Position numbers and translations under genes: made by a program
Shown here: positions 15,757 to 24,018 of the stretch, in pieces
How positions within the stretch are numbered: position 1 is the stretch's first letter
How the letters are laid out: the number at the start of each line of letters is the position of its first letter
DNA from: Pseudodesulfovibrio cashew
Lineage (GTDB): Bacteria; Desulfobacterota; Desulfovibrionia; Desulfovibrionales; Desulfovibrionaceae
Assembly (NCBI RefSeq): GCF_009762795.1
Contig: NZ_CP046400.1
Span: 2,829,501 to 2,893,500, forward strand
DNA: 64,000 bases
Direction: 5' to 3'
The notes under the pieces: generated by a model
What the model saw: the letters and a program-made list of their open reading frames with translations, nothing else
What the model was told of the DNA's origin: nothing
The model's database searches: none

Positions 15757-16434
15757 TTACAGCGTGGGCTTGGTGGCGCACATGCCGCAGCTCTTGCAGT
15801 CGTGGCCCGGACCCTCGATAGCGTCCAGTCCCTTGGTCTTCCGCTGCCAGTTGGTGAAGGCGTTCATACCCGCGAGCAGAACGCCGAGGCAGACGAACGC
15901 GCCGGGGGCTTCCACCATGAAGGAGAAGGGCTTGAACCAGTCGCCCATAACGGCCATGCCGAACCAAGTGCCGTAGCCTAGCAGCTCCCGGAGCGAGCCG
16001 AGCAGGGTGAGGGAAATTGTGAATCCGAGACCCATGCCCAGGCCGTCCGCCACGGCCAGGTGGACGGGGTTCTTGGAGGCGAAGGCCTCGGCCCTGCCCA
16101 GGATGATGCAGTTGACCACGATGAGCGGCACGAAGATGCCGAGCTGCTGGTAGAGGGGATAGGCGTAGGCCTGCATGAGCAGTTCAACACAGACCACCAG
16201 CGAGGCGGCGACCACGATGAAGCAGGCGATGCGGACCTTGGCCGGGATGGCCTTGCGCAGCAGGGAGACCAGGAGGTTGGACAGGGCCAGGACGAAGATG
16301 ACCGCCATGCCCATGCCGAAACCGTTGTAGGCGGTCTTGGTCACGGCCAGGGTCGGGCAGAGCCCGAGCACCAGTTTGAACGGAGGCAGGTCCTTCCAGA
16401 GACCCTTGGAGAATTCCTTCCACAATGTGCTCAT
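15757..16434 (-). CDS. rnfE: Rnf complex membrane subunit RnfE
   Basis: The 225-residue subunit is homologous to RnfA. It has the start WKDLPPFKLVLGLCPTLAVT and the repeat segment VNCIILGRAEAFASKN, with the two membrane cysteines. The end is unusual: a soluble tail with CKSCGMC after the last membrane segment, which could bind a metal or cluster. Position between rnfG and rnfA is the standard gene order (C-D-G-E-A-B). Confidence 0.92.
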   Translation of the reverse strand: MSTLWKEFSKGLWKDLPPFKLVLGLCPTLAVTKTAYNGFGMGMAVIFVLALSNLLVSLLRKAIPAKVRIACFIVVAASLVVCVELLMQAYAYPLYQQLGIFVPLIVVNCIILGRAEAFASKNPVHLAVADGLGMGLGFTISLTLLGSLRELLGYGTWFGMAVMGDWFKPFSFMVEAPGAFVCLGVLLAGMNAFTNWQRKTKGLDAIEGPGHDCKSCGMCATKPTL

Positions 16435-16443
16435 GATACCGTC

Positions 16444-17022
16444 CTAGGAACCCCACGCGTCGGGGAGTTTGTCCTTGATTTGTTTAAATATCCTTACCGC
16501 TTCATTCACCGCGGTCACGGTGGCCGTGGAGGTGATGGTCGCGCCGGAGATGGCCTGCACACTGCCTCCGTCCCTGGCAAGGGCTATCCCCTGAGTGGAC
16601 ATGTTGCGGAACTGGTTGCGGAACTCGGGGTCCTTGGCTCGCTGTCCCAGGCCGGGCGTCTCCTTCATGGTCGTGATGCCGATGCCCTCCAGTCGGGAAC
16701 CGTCGGTTGAGATGCCGACCATCACGCCCACCGGGCCGCCGTAGCCGTTGCCGGAGGTTTCGAAGGCCACGGCGGTCAGCGTGCCGTCCTTTATGGCCGG
16801 GAAGACCGTGACCGGTCCGGAGGGCAGATCGAAAGTCTTGCGGTCCTTCACCGGGTTGTTATCGTGCGCGACAAAGACCTGTTCCAGAGCCGGGCCCTGG
16901 ACATAGGTCAGGACCTGTTCCTCGATGCGCTCGCGCGTGGCCTGGCGAACGCTGGCCAGGGTCAGGCCCGACAGGCCGCATATGAGCGACAGGATTACCA
17001 CCATCTTGATCATTTCTTTCAT
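16444..17022 (-). CDS. rnfG: Rnf complex FMN-carrying subunit RnfG
   Basis: The 192-residue subunit has one N-terminal membrane segment (about residues 6-24) and an FMN-binding domain. ETPGLGQRA and the covalent flavin site SGATITS (about residue 162) are intact; the Thr would be flavinylated by ApbE. No apbE is found after rnfB in this window, so the flavin transferase must be encoded elsewhere. Confidence 0.92.
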   Translation of the reverse strand: MKEMIKMVVILSLICGLSGLTLASVRQATRERIEEQVLTYVQGPALEQVFVAHDNNPVKDRKTFDLPSGPVTVFPAIKDGTLTAVAFETSGNGYGGPVGVMVGISTDGSRLEGIGITTMKETPGLGQRAKDPEFRNQFRNMSTQGIALARDGGSVQAISGATITSTATVTAVNEAVRIFKQIKDKLPDAWGS

Positions 17023-17039
17023 CTTACGCTTCCTTCATC

Positions 17040-18017
17040 TTACGCTTCTTCCATGGGCAGGCGATAGGGGCCGCCGAAGGGGGTGGGGCGAATGCGGTCC
17101 AGCAGCGGAGTGAACAGGTTGGCCAGCAGGATGGCGAAGGGGACGCCGTCGGGATAGATTCCGTATACGCGGATGATGATGACCATGGCTCCGGCAATGA
17201 GGCCGAAGAGCAGGCGCGGAATGCGCCCTACGGGCGAGCTGGCCGGTTCGGGGGCAAGGAAGAAAGCGCCGAACACGGTCCCTCCGGCCAGCAGGTGGAA
17301 TAGTGGCGAGGCGTAGGTTGCTGGGTCGATGAGCTGGTATACCCAGGCGGTGCCTGCAACGCCCGCCAGAAACGCGGTCGGGATTTCCCAGGTGATGTGG
17401 CGTCGGGCCAGCAGGAACGCGCCCCCCGCCAGTAAGCCAATGACCTGAACCTCGCCGAGCCCTCCCAACTGGTTGCCCATGAGCAGGGAAGTCGGGTCCA
17501 GGGAAGCGACCGATTTCAGCCCGAAGTATTTCAGTAGTTGCAGTGGCGCGGGCAGGTTGGACGTGAGCATGGTCGCGTTGGTGTCCATGAACGCGGGCCA
17601 GGAGATGCGGCATACGGCCCATCCCACCAGGGACGGGCAGAGCGGATTGCAGCCTAGACCGCCGAAGAGCATCTTGCCGAGGACGATGGATACCGCTGCA
17701 CCCATGGTTACCAGCCACCACGGAGCCGAAGCCGGGAGCAGAAAGGCAAAGAGCAGTCCTGTGTACAGCGCGCTCAGGTCATCTATGGACTGGGTTCGGC
17801 GGAATATCCTGTTGCAGGCCGCCTCGCTCAGGACGGCCACGGCACAGGAGAGGGCCATGACGCGCAGAGCGCCCGTGTGAAAGGCCACGACTGCCATGGT
17901 TGCGGCCGGGAGCAGGGCGGCGAGGTGCTCGGCCATGTATCCCTTGATGGTCCGCCCGCAGTGGGCGTGGGGGGGGGCAGTGACGGTCAGGATGGGTTGG
18001 AGGGGACGGGAGATCAT
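17040..18017 (-). CDS. rnfD: Rnf complex membrane subunit RnfD
   Basis: The 325-residue membrane protein has RnfD landmarks: FGGLGCNPLCPSLVGWAVCRISWP, a second half ending LLAGGTVFGAFFLAPEPASSP and YPDGVPFAILLANLFTPLLD. It starts in an ATGA overlap with the rnfC stop codon. The covalent-flavin element usually read as S/QATP is not evident; the corresponding stretch here is VASLDPTSLLMGN. Either the site has drifted or the subunit carries no covalent FMN. Confidence 0.9.
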   Translation of the reverse strand: MISRPLQPILTVTAPPHAHCGRTIKGYMAEHLAALLPAATMAVVAFHTGALRVMALSCAVAVLSEAACNRIFRRTQSIDDLSALYTGLLFAFLLPASAPWWLVTMGAAVSIVLGKMLFGGLGCNPLCPSLVGWAVCRISWPAFMDTNATMLTSNLPAPLQLLKYFGLKSVASLDPTSLLMGNQLGGLGEVQVIGLLAGGAFLLARRHITWEIPTAFLAGVAGTAWVYQLIDPATYASPLFHLLAGGTVFGAFFLAPEPASSPVGRIPRLLFGLIAGAMVIIIRVYGIYPDGVPFAILLANLFTPLLDRIRPTPFGGPYRLPMEEA

Positions 18018-19198
18018 GCTTCACCTCCGGCGATGTCCTCAATGGGATGGAGAGATTTGGTGCGCAATAGGGCAAGTTCGTACTTGGCCAGCCGGATGTA
18101 CTGGAGCAGCGGACGTTGCGCCTTGCAGTAGTATGCGCAGAGGCCGCACTCGATGCAGGAGTGGATGTGGTAGTCCTCGGCCCGGGCGAAGTGTTTGAAC
18201 TCGGCGCAGCGGCTGATCATGCCTGGCATGATACGAGCCGGACAGTGCGCTTCGCACTCGCCGCAGCCAAGGCAGAAATTGTCGGTGGGGTTCAGGCCTT
18301 CGCCCTGCTTGACGATGGTCAGTCCGGTTGCTTCCTTGTCCACGCCCTGCTGCAGGTTGAGGGCGGCGCGGCCGCGCATTGGTCCGCCCAGCAGCACCCT
18401 GTCTCCGGGGTGGGCCGAGGCGCCCGCCTCTTGGAGGAGGAATCCGACTGCCGTGCCAATCATTATCAGGTGGTTCCTGCCACCGATGGTCAGCACTGTC
18501 TCGGTTACCGGACGGCCCGTCTCCATTACACGCCCAATGAGGTAGAGGTCGCGGACGGAAAGGATGGTCACATCTTCCGGATGGGTGCCCAGGAGCACCT
18601 CCCTGCCGGTGACCGCCTTCATGACGAGTTGGTCGATGCCGCTCGGGTAGACCGCCGGCACGTCGAGGACCGTACAGTCCGGGAAGGCATTTGTTCGGTT
18701 CCCTCTGGCAGTCACCAGATAGGTCTTGGCGGAGGCGGTGATCCGCAGGACCGTTTCCAGGCCCAGTTCTACCACCTTGCGGTAGTCCTGCAACAGGGGC
18801 GCGTGGATGGAAATGCCTGGTTCTGGCGGGACTGCATTCACAATCAATGTGTTCGCCTGGCGCAGGGAGCCCGCGTCCACTCCGCTTTGCCGCAGCCACT
18901 CTCTGAGGTGATCGCCTCCGTTCTCCGGGGGCTCCTGCGGCGCGGTCCGTTCCTTGCCCGTGACCCGGATCAGGATGCCGTCGCTTTCGATCTCTTCGAT
19001 GACCCCTGCCAGCGGGGCATGCAGGTCGCCTTCGTCAGGGAGCAAAGCCTTGGCGATGCGGGTTCCGGCCAGGACCTGGTCACCCTTGGCGTAGAGCGCC
19101 GTATGGCCATGGGTGGGAATGCGTACCGTTTCGGGTGTCGAGGCCTTGATCAGCGGGCCGGTTTCTCCGGTTTGCAGACTGAAGGAAAATGTACTCAT
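18014..19198 (-). CDS. rnfC: Rnf complex peripheral subunit RnfC, lacking the NADH/FMN loop
   Basis: The product has 394 residues from the ATG at 19198; an earlier in-frame start at 19228 would run into the cytochrome gene and has no ribosome site. A barrel-sandwich/SLBB region is followed by two [4Fe-4S] sites, CLGCGECEAHCP and CIECGLCAYYC. The glycine-rich GGAGFPT loop and the INGAECEP segment that form the NADH/FMN site in normal RnfC are missing: the region reads LIVNAVPPEPG with no preceding glycine loop. RnfC here probably passes electrons between the cytochrome and the membrane subunits rather than oxidising or forming NADH. Confidence 0.88.
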   Translation of the reverse strand: MSTFSFSLQTGETGPLIKASTPETVRIPTHGHTALYAKGDQVLAGTRIAKALLPDEGDLHAPLAGVIEEIESDGILIRVTGKERTAPQEPPENGGDHLREWLRQSGVDAGSLRQANTLIVNAVPPEPGISIHAPLLQDYRKVVELGLETVLRITASAKTYLVTARGNRTNAFPDCTVLDVPAVYPSGIDQLVMKAVTGREVLLGTHPEDVTILSVRDLYLIGRVMETGRPVTETVLTIGGRNHLIMIGTAVGFLLQEAGASAHPGDRVLLGGPMRGRAALNLQQGVDKEATGLTIVKQGEGLNPTDNFCLGCGECEAHCPARIMPGMISRCAEFKHFARAEDYHIHSCIECGLCAYYCKAQRPLLQYIRLAKYELALLRTKSLHPIEDIAGGEA

Positions 19199-19212
19199 GT
19201 CTCGTCGGTCAC

Positions 19213-19953
19213 CTATTTCATATGACATTGATAGCAGGCGTCATCGCCGAACGGGCCGCTGTTCTCTTTTTCGTGGCATCCCATGCATTGTGCGTGGAAC
19301 GCCTTGGACGTCGTGGGGATCAGTTGATCGGCTGGCTCATCATGGCAGGTGGAACATGCCTCCGGGGTGGCTGCTCCTTTGCTTTCAGGCTTGCGCTCAT
19401 GGCATCGGCGGCAGCCGTTTTTGCCTTCCTTGAAGAAGTCATCATGGCAATCCGCGCACCTTTCGTGAGTCGCCTGTCGAAGGGCCGGTGTATCTCCGTC
19501 CTGGTTCTGCCCGTGACAGTTCGAGCAAGCTTCGGGTTCGGACTCGATGGACTCGTCGTGATGGCAGGCCCGGCAATCCCCGCCGGCATAGTCCTCGGCA
19601 TGCTCGTCATGGGAGAAGGGCGTTATGGCGGCCCCGGCGTGGTGGCAGACGGAACAGGAGGACTCGTCAAGGGTAGTTTGATGGTCTGCCGCAAAGGCCG
19701 TGTCGAATCGGCTTACATGACAGCTTTTGCAGGGAGGCGGTGCGGTGTTGCCACCGGTGGTGTGGTGGCAGGTTCCGCATTGATCGCCAAGGGCGGTGTG
19801 GTCGGCGTGGGTAAAAATGACCTTGCCGCCCTTGTTTTCGAGCAGAACTCGGGTGGGTGAGGCTTCTGGGGAGGTGGGAAACAGATATCCGGCAAGGGCG
19901 ACCAACAACAATACTCCGGTCACAACGGCAATGGGGAGATGGCGTCTCTGCAA
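19213..19953 (-). CDS. dhcA: Membrane-anchored decaheme cytochrome c of the rnf operon
   Basis: The preferred start is the TTG at 19953, which has GAGGT 7 nt upstream and gives 246 residues with an immediate signal anchor (IAVVTGVLLLVALAGYLF). A GTG at 20076 would add 41 residues before it. Ten CXXCH motifs are present (CGTCH, CKSCH, CSVCH, CRACH, CSNCH, CADCH, CRRCH, CSTCH, CMGCH, CYQCH), so the periplasmic part should carry ten c-hemes. It is 14 bp upstream of rnfC. Cytochromes in this position in Desulfovibrio are thought to link the periplasmic cytochrome pool to Rnf. Confidence 0.88.
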   Translation of the reverse strand: MQRRHLPIAVVTGVLLLVALAGYLFPTSPEASPTRVLLENKGGKVIFTHADHTALGDQCGTCHHTTGGNTAPPPCKSCHVSRFDTAFAADHQTTLDESSCSVCHHAGAAITPFSHDEHAEDYAGGDCRACHHDESIESEPEACSNCHGQNQDGDTPALRQATHERCADCHDDFFKEGKNGCRRCHERKPESKGAATPEACSTCHDEPADQLIPTTSKAFHAQCMGCHEKENSGPFGDDACYQCHMK

Positions 19954-20191
19954 TGAATCGACCTCGATTTTTAGGTATTGCCATCTTGTAGCTGAAAAAT
20001 CAGGGTTTCGTCCATAGCTAAGTCGTTTTGACTTGGCGCTCAACCCGGTCCTGCCTCCTTCTGCGGTTGTCACCACTTCGATACGTGGAGGTCACCTCGA
20101 TCATGATGTTGTCCATGTTTTCGTAACATGGCGGTTGTACATATGAGGGCATTATAAACCGCAATCCGTATCTTTTATCTGGAGGTTGACC

Positions 20192-21673
20192 ATGCGTTTT
20201 GTTCGTAGAATTTCAATCTGTTCTCTGGCGTTCGCGCTGATCCTGGCTGTTGGGGCCATGGCCGGTGCGGGCAATGCCGAAGCCGCAAAAACGGCCAAGT
20301 ATGTATTCTTTTTCATTGGTGACGGCATGGGCCTGCCCCAGCGTGCCGCCACTGCCGCCTATACGGGGCAGAAGCTGGCCATTGACGCCATGCCTGCCCA
20401 GGGCATCACCACTACTTATGCCAACGACCGTTTTATCACCGGTTCCGCCGCGTCCGCCACTGCCTTGGCCACCGGGGTCAAGACCAATATCAACTACATC
20501 GGCATGGATCCTAACTTCAAACCGGTGAAGACTTTGGCCGAAATGGCCAAGGAACGGGGCATGAAGGTCGGTATCGTTTCTTCCGTGTCTGTCGATCACG
20601 CCACTCCGGCGGCTTTTTATGCCCACGTCAAGACTCGCAGCATGTATCACGAGATTGACCACGCCCTGGCCGACTCCGGCTTTGACTTTTTTGCGGGCGG
20701 CGGTCTGAAGGACCCCGCGGGCAAAAAGTCCAAGGCCCCCATGGGAGACGCCCTGGAAAAGGCCAAGGCCAACGGCTACAAGCTGGTGGACAATAAGAAA
20801 GAGTTCCTGGCCCTGAAGCCCGGCGACGGCAAGGTCATCGCCTGGAACGCCTGGCTGCAGGACGGCAAGGCTCTTCCCTATGTCATGGACATGACCGACA
20901 AGGATGTCACCCTGCCCGAATTCACGGGCAAGGCCATTGAGATGCTCGACAACGACAAGGGCTTCTTCCTGATGGTCGAGGGTGGCAAGATCGACTGGGC
21001 CTGTCACGCCAACGACGCCACCGCCTCCATTCTCAACACCATTTCCTTCGATAACGCCGTGAAGAAGGCTCTGGCGTTTTACGAAAAGCACCCCGAAGAG
21101 ACGCTGATCGTGGTTACCGGCGACCATGAGTGCGGCGGCCTTACCCTCGGATTTGCCGGTACCAAATACGGCTCTCACTACGACGTCCTGGGCAGCCAGA
21201 AGGTCTCCTTCCAGAAGTTTACCGACGAGACCATGGTTGCCTTCAAGCAGAAGAGCGGCTCATTCGACGATATGAAAAAGATCATCACCGCCGAATTTGG
21301 CCTCAAGTTCGACGGTGACGCCAAGAATGACCCAATGGTGCTGGCCGATTACGAAACCGCGAGCATCCAGGCCGCTTTCCAGCGCTCCATGGCCGGTGAA
21401 AAAGTCAAGGGCGGCGAATATTTGCTCTACGGCGATTATGATCCCCTGGCCGTGACGCTGACTCACGTGCTCAACCAGAAGGCCGGGCTGGGCTGGACTT
21501 CTTACAAGCACACCGGTGTGCCCGTCTCAACCTCGGCCGTCGGCGTCGATGCTGCGCTCTTCAACGGCAGCTACGACAACAAGGACGTGGCTACCAAGAT
21601 CATGTCCGCCATGGGCATGCCCGCCAAGCCCGTGTACGTCGATGCGGGCAAGCTGCGCCTGGCCGCCAATTAA
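20192..21673 (+). CDS. phoA: Alkaline phosphatase, PhoA family
   Basis: The 493-residue protein has a Sec signal peptide (to about residue 30) and the alkaline phosphatase core: FFIGDGMG (metal Asp), the nucleophile segment TGSAASATALATG, HATPAAFYAH and the late TGDHECGGLTLGF with metal-binding Asp/His. The ATG at 20192 sits 6 bp after GGAGG; a TTG at 20186 is too close to that site. It hydrolyses phosphate monoesters in the periplasm. It diverges from dhcA-rnf, and a terminator hairpin follows it. Confidence 0.9.
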   Translation: MRFVRRISICSLAFALILAVGAMAGAGNAEAAKTAKYVFFFIGDGMGLPQRAATAAYTGQKLAIDAMPAQGITTTYANDRFITGSAASATALATGVKTNINYIGMDPNFKPVKTLAEMAKERGMKVGIVSSVSVDHATPAAFYAHVKTRSMYHEIDHALADSGFDFFAGGGLKDPAGKKSKAPMGDALEKAKANGYKLVDNKKEFLALKPGDGKVIAWNAWLQDGKALPYVMDMTDKDVTLPEFTGKAIEMLDNDKGFFLMVEGGKIDWACHANDATASILNTISFDNAVKKALAFYEKHPEETLIVVTGDHECGGLTLGFAGTKYGSHYDVLGSQKVSFQKFTDETMVAFKQKSGSFDDMKKIITAEFGLKFDGDAKNDPMVLADYETASIQAAFQRSMAGEKVKGGEYLLYGDYDPLAVTLTHVLNQKAGLGWTSYKHTGVPVSTSAVGVDAALFNGSYDNKDVATKIMSAMGMPAKPVYVDAGKLRLAAN

Positions 21674-21694
21674 AACACGATCCATCTTACCGCG

Positions 21695-21723
21695 ACCGGC
21701 GGGCCGTATCCCGGCCCGCCGGT
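21695..21723 (+). terminator. Terminator-like hairpin after phoA
   Basis: 11-bp G+C-rich arms (21695-21705, 21713-21723) around a 7-nt loop, directly after the phosphatase gene and before the YibE/F gene. The T tract after it is weak (CTATTCCT). Confidence 0.6.
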
Positions 21724-21741
21724 CTATTCCTAAGGAATTTC

Positions 21742-22950
21742 ATGCAGACACCAAGCAAGCGGAACCGCGACTGGCTTCTCGTTCTGGTTTTCTTCGTCAT
21801 CACCACGGCTCTGTACTTCGTGCCCACCGGCTTCGAGAAGGCCGGTGACAGTGACTCGGTTCGATGCAGCGCCGAGGTGGTGGAGGTGGACGACACGAAC
21901 ATCCAGAGCCTCGGTATGATCCGGGCTGGTGAGCAGAGCGTCACTCTGAGAATTATGGACGGCCCCTTCGTGGGAGAGGTGGTCAAGGGCAACAACCAGC
22001 TCCTCGGACAGCTGGATCGAGACAAACTGTTCGTCCCCGGCGACACGGCCTACGTTATCCTGACCGTGGATCGTGACGGCAACATCATCTACGTCAACCC
22101 GCAGGCCCACTACCGGCTCGGGCTGGAGTTGTTTCTGCTCGGACTGTTCGCGGCGCTGCTGCTGATATTCGGGGGGGTGACCGGATTCAAGGCGCTGCTC
22201 TCATTCGTCTTTACCGGCATGATCCTGTGGAAGGTGCTGGTGCCTCTTTTGCTCAAGGGTGTAGATCCGGTCTGGCTGACGCTATGTGTGGTCGCGGCGC
22301 TCAGCGCGGTAATCATCTTTCTGGTGGCCGGGGTCAATCGCACAGGCATGGCCGCCTTTCTCGGCGCCTTCCTGGGCGTGGTGTCCAGTTGTGCTTTAGG
22401 AGTTTATTTTACCGCCCGTTTTCACGTCCACGGCGCGGTCATGCCATTTGCCGAGACCCTGCTATACGCCGGGTACGGGCACTTGAACCTTACCCGGGTG
22501 TTCATGGCAGGCGTCTTCCTGTCTTCCTGCGGGGCGGTCATGGACCTTGCCATGGACGTGGCGGCGGCAATGTCCGAAGTGGTGGCAAAGAAGCCGGGCA
22601 TCTCCAGGTCCGAGGCCGTCTGGTCGGGCATCCGCGTGGGCCGGGCTGTGGTCGGTACCATGACCACCACACTGCTGCTGGCCTATTCCGGAGGATTCGT
22701 GACGTTGCTTATGGCCTTCATGGCCCAGGGTATCCCCTTGGATACCACTTTCAATTTCATCTACGTGGCAGCCGAGGTGCTCAAGACGCTGGTGGGCAGT
22801 TTCGGACTGGTGACCGTTGCTCCGTTTACCGCCGTGGTGGGGGGCTTGCTATTGGTGGGATCCGGAGGAGCAGAGGCGACTACTTCCCGAAAACCACTTT
22901 GGAGATGGCTGCCAATGCGAAAAACAGCGCACCGGTCAACCACAGGGTAA
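21742..22950 (+). CDS. YibE/F-like membrane protein
   Basis: The 402-residue product has an N-terminal membrane helix (about 12-28), a periplasmic beta-rich region and then about seven membrane segments with the YibE/F signature stretch GAVMDLAMDVAAAMSEV and GTMTTTLLLAYSGG. Function of the family is unknown; transport has been suggested. The 3' end overlaps the convergent gene at 22880 by 71 bp. No operon partner is seen. Confidence 0.75.
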   Translation: MQTPSKRNRDWLLVLVFFVITTALYFVPTGFEKAGDSDSVRCSAEVVEVDDTNIQSLGMIRAGEQSVTLRIMDGPFVGEVVKGNNQLLGQLDRDKLFVPGDTAYVILTVDRDGNIIYVNPQAHYRLGLELFLLGLFAALLLIFGGVTGFKALLSFVFTGMILWKVLVPLLLKGVDPVWLTLCVVAALSAVIIFLVAGVNRTGMAAFLGAFLGVVSSCALGVYFTARFHVHGAVMPFAETLLYAGYGHLNLTRVFMAGVFLSSCGAVMDLAMDVAAAMSEVVAKKPGISRSEAVWSGIRVGRAVVGTMTTTLLLAYSGGFVTLLMAFMAQGIPLDTTFNFIYVAAEVLKTLVGSFGLVTVAPFTAVVGGLLLVGSGGAEATTSRKPLWRWLPMRKTAHRSTTG

Positions 22951-23176
22951 TCGCGAGTTCTGTGGTTGCAAGCACATAAAGGCACTTGATGGCCACGTCC
23001 AGGGGAAGGCTTTGGATGGCCGAGGCCAGTTCCAGGCCCAACACATCATAGGCCAGGGAGAGCAGGGTCAGCGCGGGCCAGGATGCGGTGACGACCCATA
23101 CAAGGGTTTGATAGATCAAGGTCACGACACAACCTATCCAGGCCAGAAGGCCGAGAGCTCGCATTATTCGCAGCAC
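22880..23176 (-). CDS. Small membrane protein, unrecognised
   Basis: The 98-residue product starts with GTG at 23176, 7 nt after AGGAGA, and has two to three hydrophobic segments (residues about 6-30, 35-52, 72-92). No family recognised. Its last 71 bp overlap the end of the YibE/F gene on the other strand. Good ribosome site and membrane pattern favour a real gene. Confidence 0.55.
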   Translation of the reverse strand: MLRIMRALGLLAWIGCVVTLIYQTLVWVVTASWPALTLLSLAYDVLGLELASAIQSLPLDVAIKCLYVLATTELAITLWLTGALFFALAAISKVVFGK

Positions 23177-23267
23177 GAAAAAATCTCCTTGGGAAATAGC
23201 ATGCCGGTCATATATATAATTGCCGCTCCAAAGGCCATGGTATAGTTTTCTCTTAGAGGAGGGAGAC

Positions 23268-23894
23268 GTGAGCGGAATTCAGGCTGGCGACAAGATTCTC
23301 TTGGAATTTTCCACCTTTGGAGATCGTTTTCTGAGCGTTGTAACCGACGTTGTGCAGGACGGGCGGCTGTTGGTTTATTCTCCGGTGACGGCTCCAATCA
23401 TCGAGAGACTGGAGACGGACCGCAAGGTGGTAGTCAAGTATGCTGAAGGCGGCAAGCTGCTGGGATTCCGGTCTCGCGTCCTTAACCGTCTCAACCCCGG
23501 CAATTCTCTTTTCGAGCTGGCCCCCCCGGAAAGGACCTTTGACGCCGAGGAAAGGGCTGAGCCCCGGTGCTCCTGCGGGTTTCCCGCCATGATCAGAGAG
23601 GGGGCCTTCGAGTTTCAGGCCGTGGTCGAGGACATGTCCCACTCCTGTTCGCGGATTCGTTTTCTTAATGGGGGAAGTGCCTTTGCGGAAGGCATGGAGG
23701 GCGACGTCAGTCTGACCTTTCACCCATTTGATATGGACAAGGGCTACTCCGTGGAATGTATCGTCAAAAATATCTTTCTCAAAGGTGACGTACGTTACGC
23801 AATTCTTGAGTTCAAAAAGGATGAGGCCGAAGCGCGCAACAGGATATCCCGCTTCATAGAGGCGAAGGTGTGTTGCGGCATCCCCCGGGTCTAG
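23268..23894 (+). CDS. PilZ-domain protein with YcgR-like N-terminal domain
   Basis: The product has 208 residues from the GTG at 23268, preceded by GAGGAGGGAG; the longer frame upstream lacks a ribosome site. The N-terminal half (about 1-95) looks like the flagellar-brake (YcgR-N) barrel. The PilZ half has the cyclic-di-GMP motif RxxxR as RAEPR (about residue 97) and a modified DxSxxG, DMSHSC. Such proteins tune flagellar motor output or secretion in response to c-di-GMP. It is not next to the flagellar cluster. Confidence 0.72.
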   Translation: MSGIQAGDKILLEFSTFGDRFLSVVTDVVQDGRLLVYSPVTAPIIERLETDRKVVVKYAEGGKLLGFRSRVLNRLNPGNSLFELAPPERTFDAEERAEPRCSCGFPAMIREGAFEFQAVVEDMSHSCSRIRFLNGGSAFAEGMEGDVSLTFHPFDMDKGYSVECIVKNIFLKGDVRYAILEFKKDEAEARNRISRFIEAKVCCGIPRV

Positions 23895-23934
23895 AGTCCG
23901 TTCCCAACTGCCTGTATCGATCTTTCAAAAGCAG

Positions 23935-23970
23935 GGCCGCCGGAAAGGTTCAGTACCTGTCCCGGCGGCC
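23935..23970. terminator. Terminator between convergent PilZ and flavoprotein genes
   Basis: 9-bp arms GGCCGCCGG (23935-23943) and CCGGCGGCC (23962-23970) around an 18-nt loop, followed on plus by TTTCTG. It sits between genes that converge from 23894 and 24019. Confidence 0.65.
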
Positions 23971-24018
23971 TTTCTGCCCTGAAAGCCTTGTTTGCAGTCG
24001 GCCCAAGCGGCCGATGTT

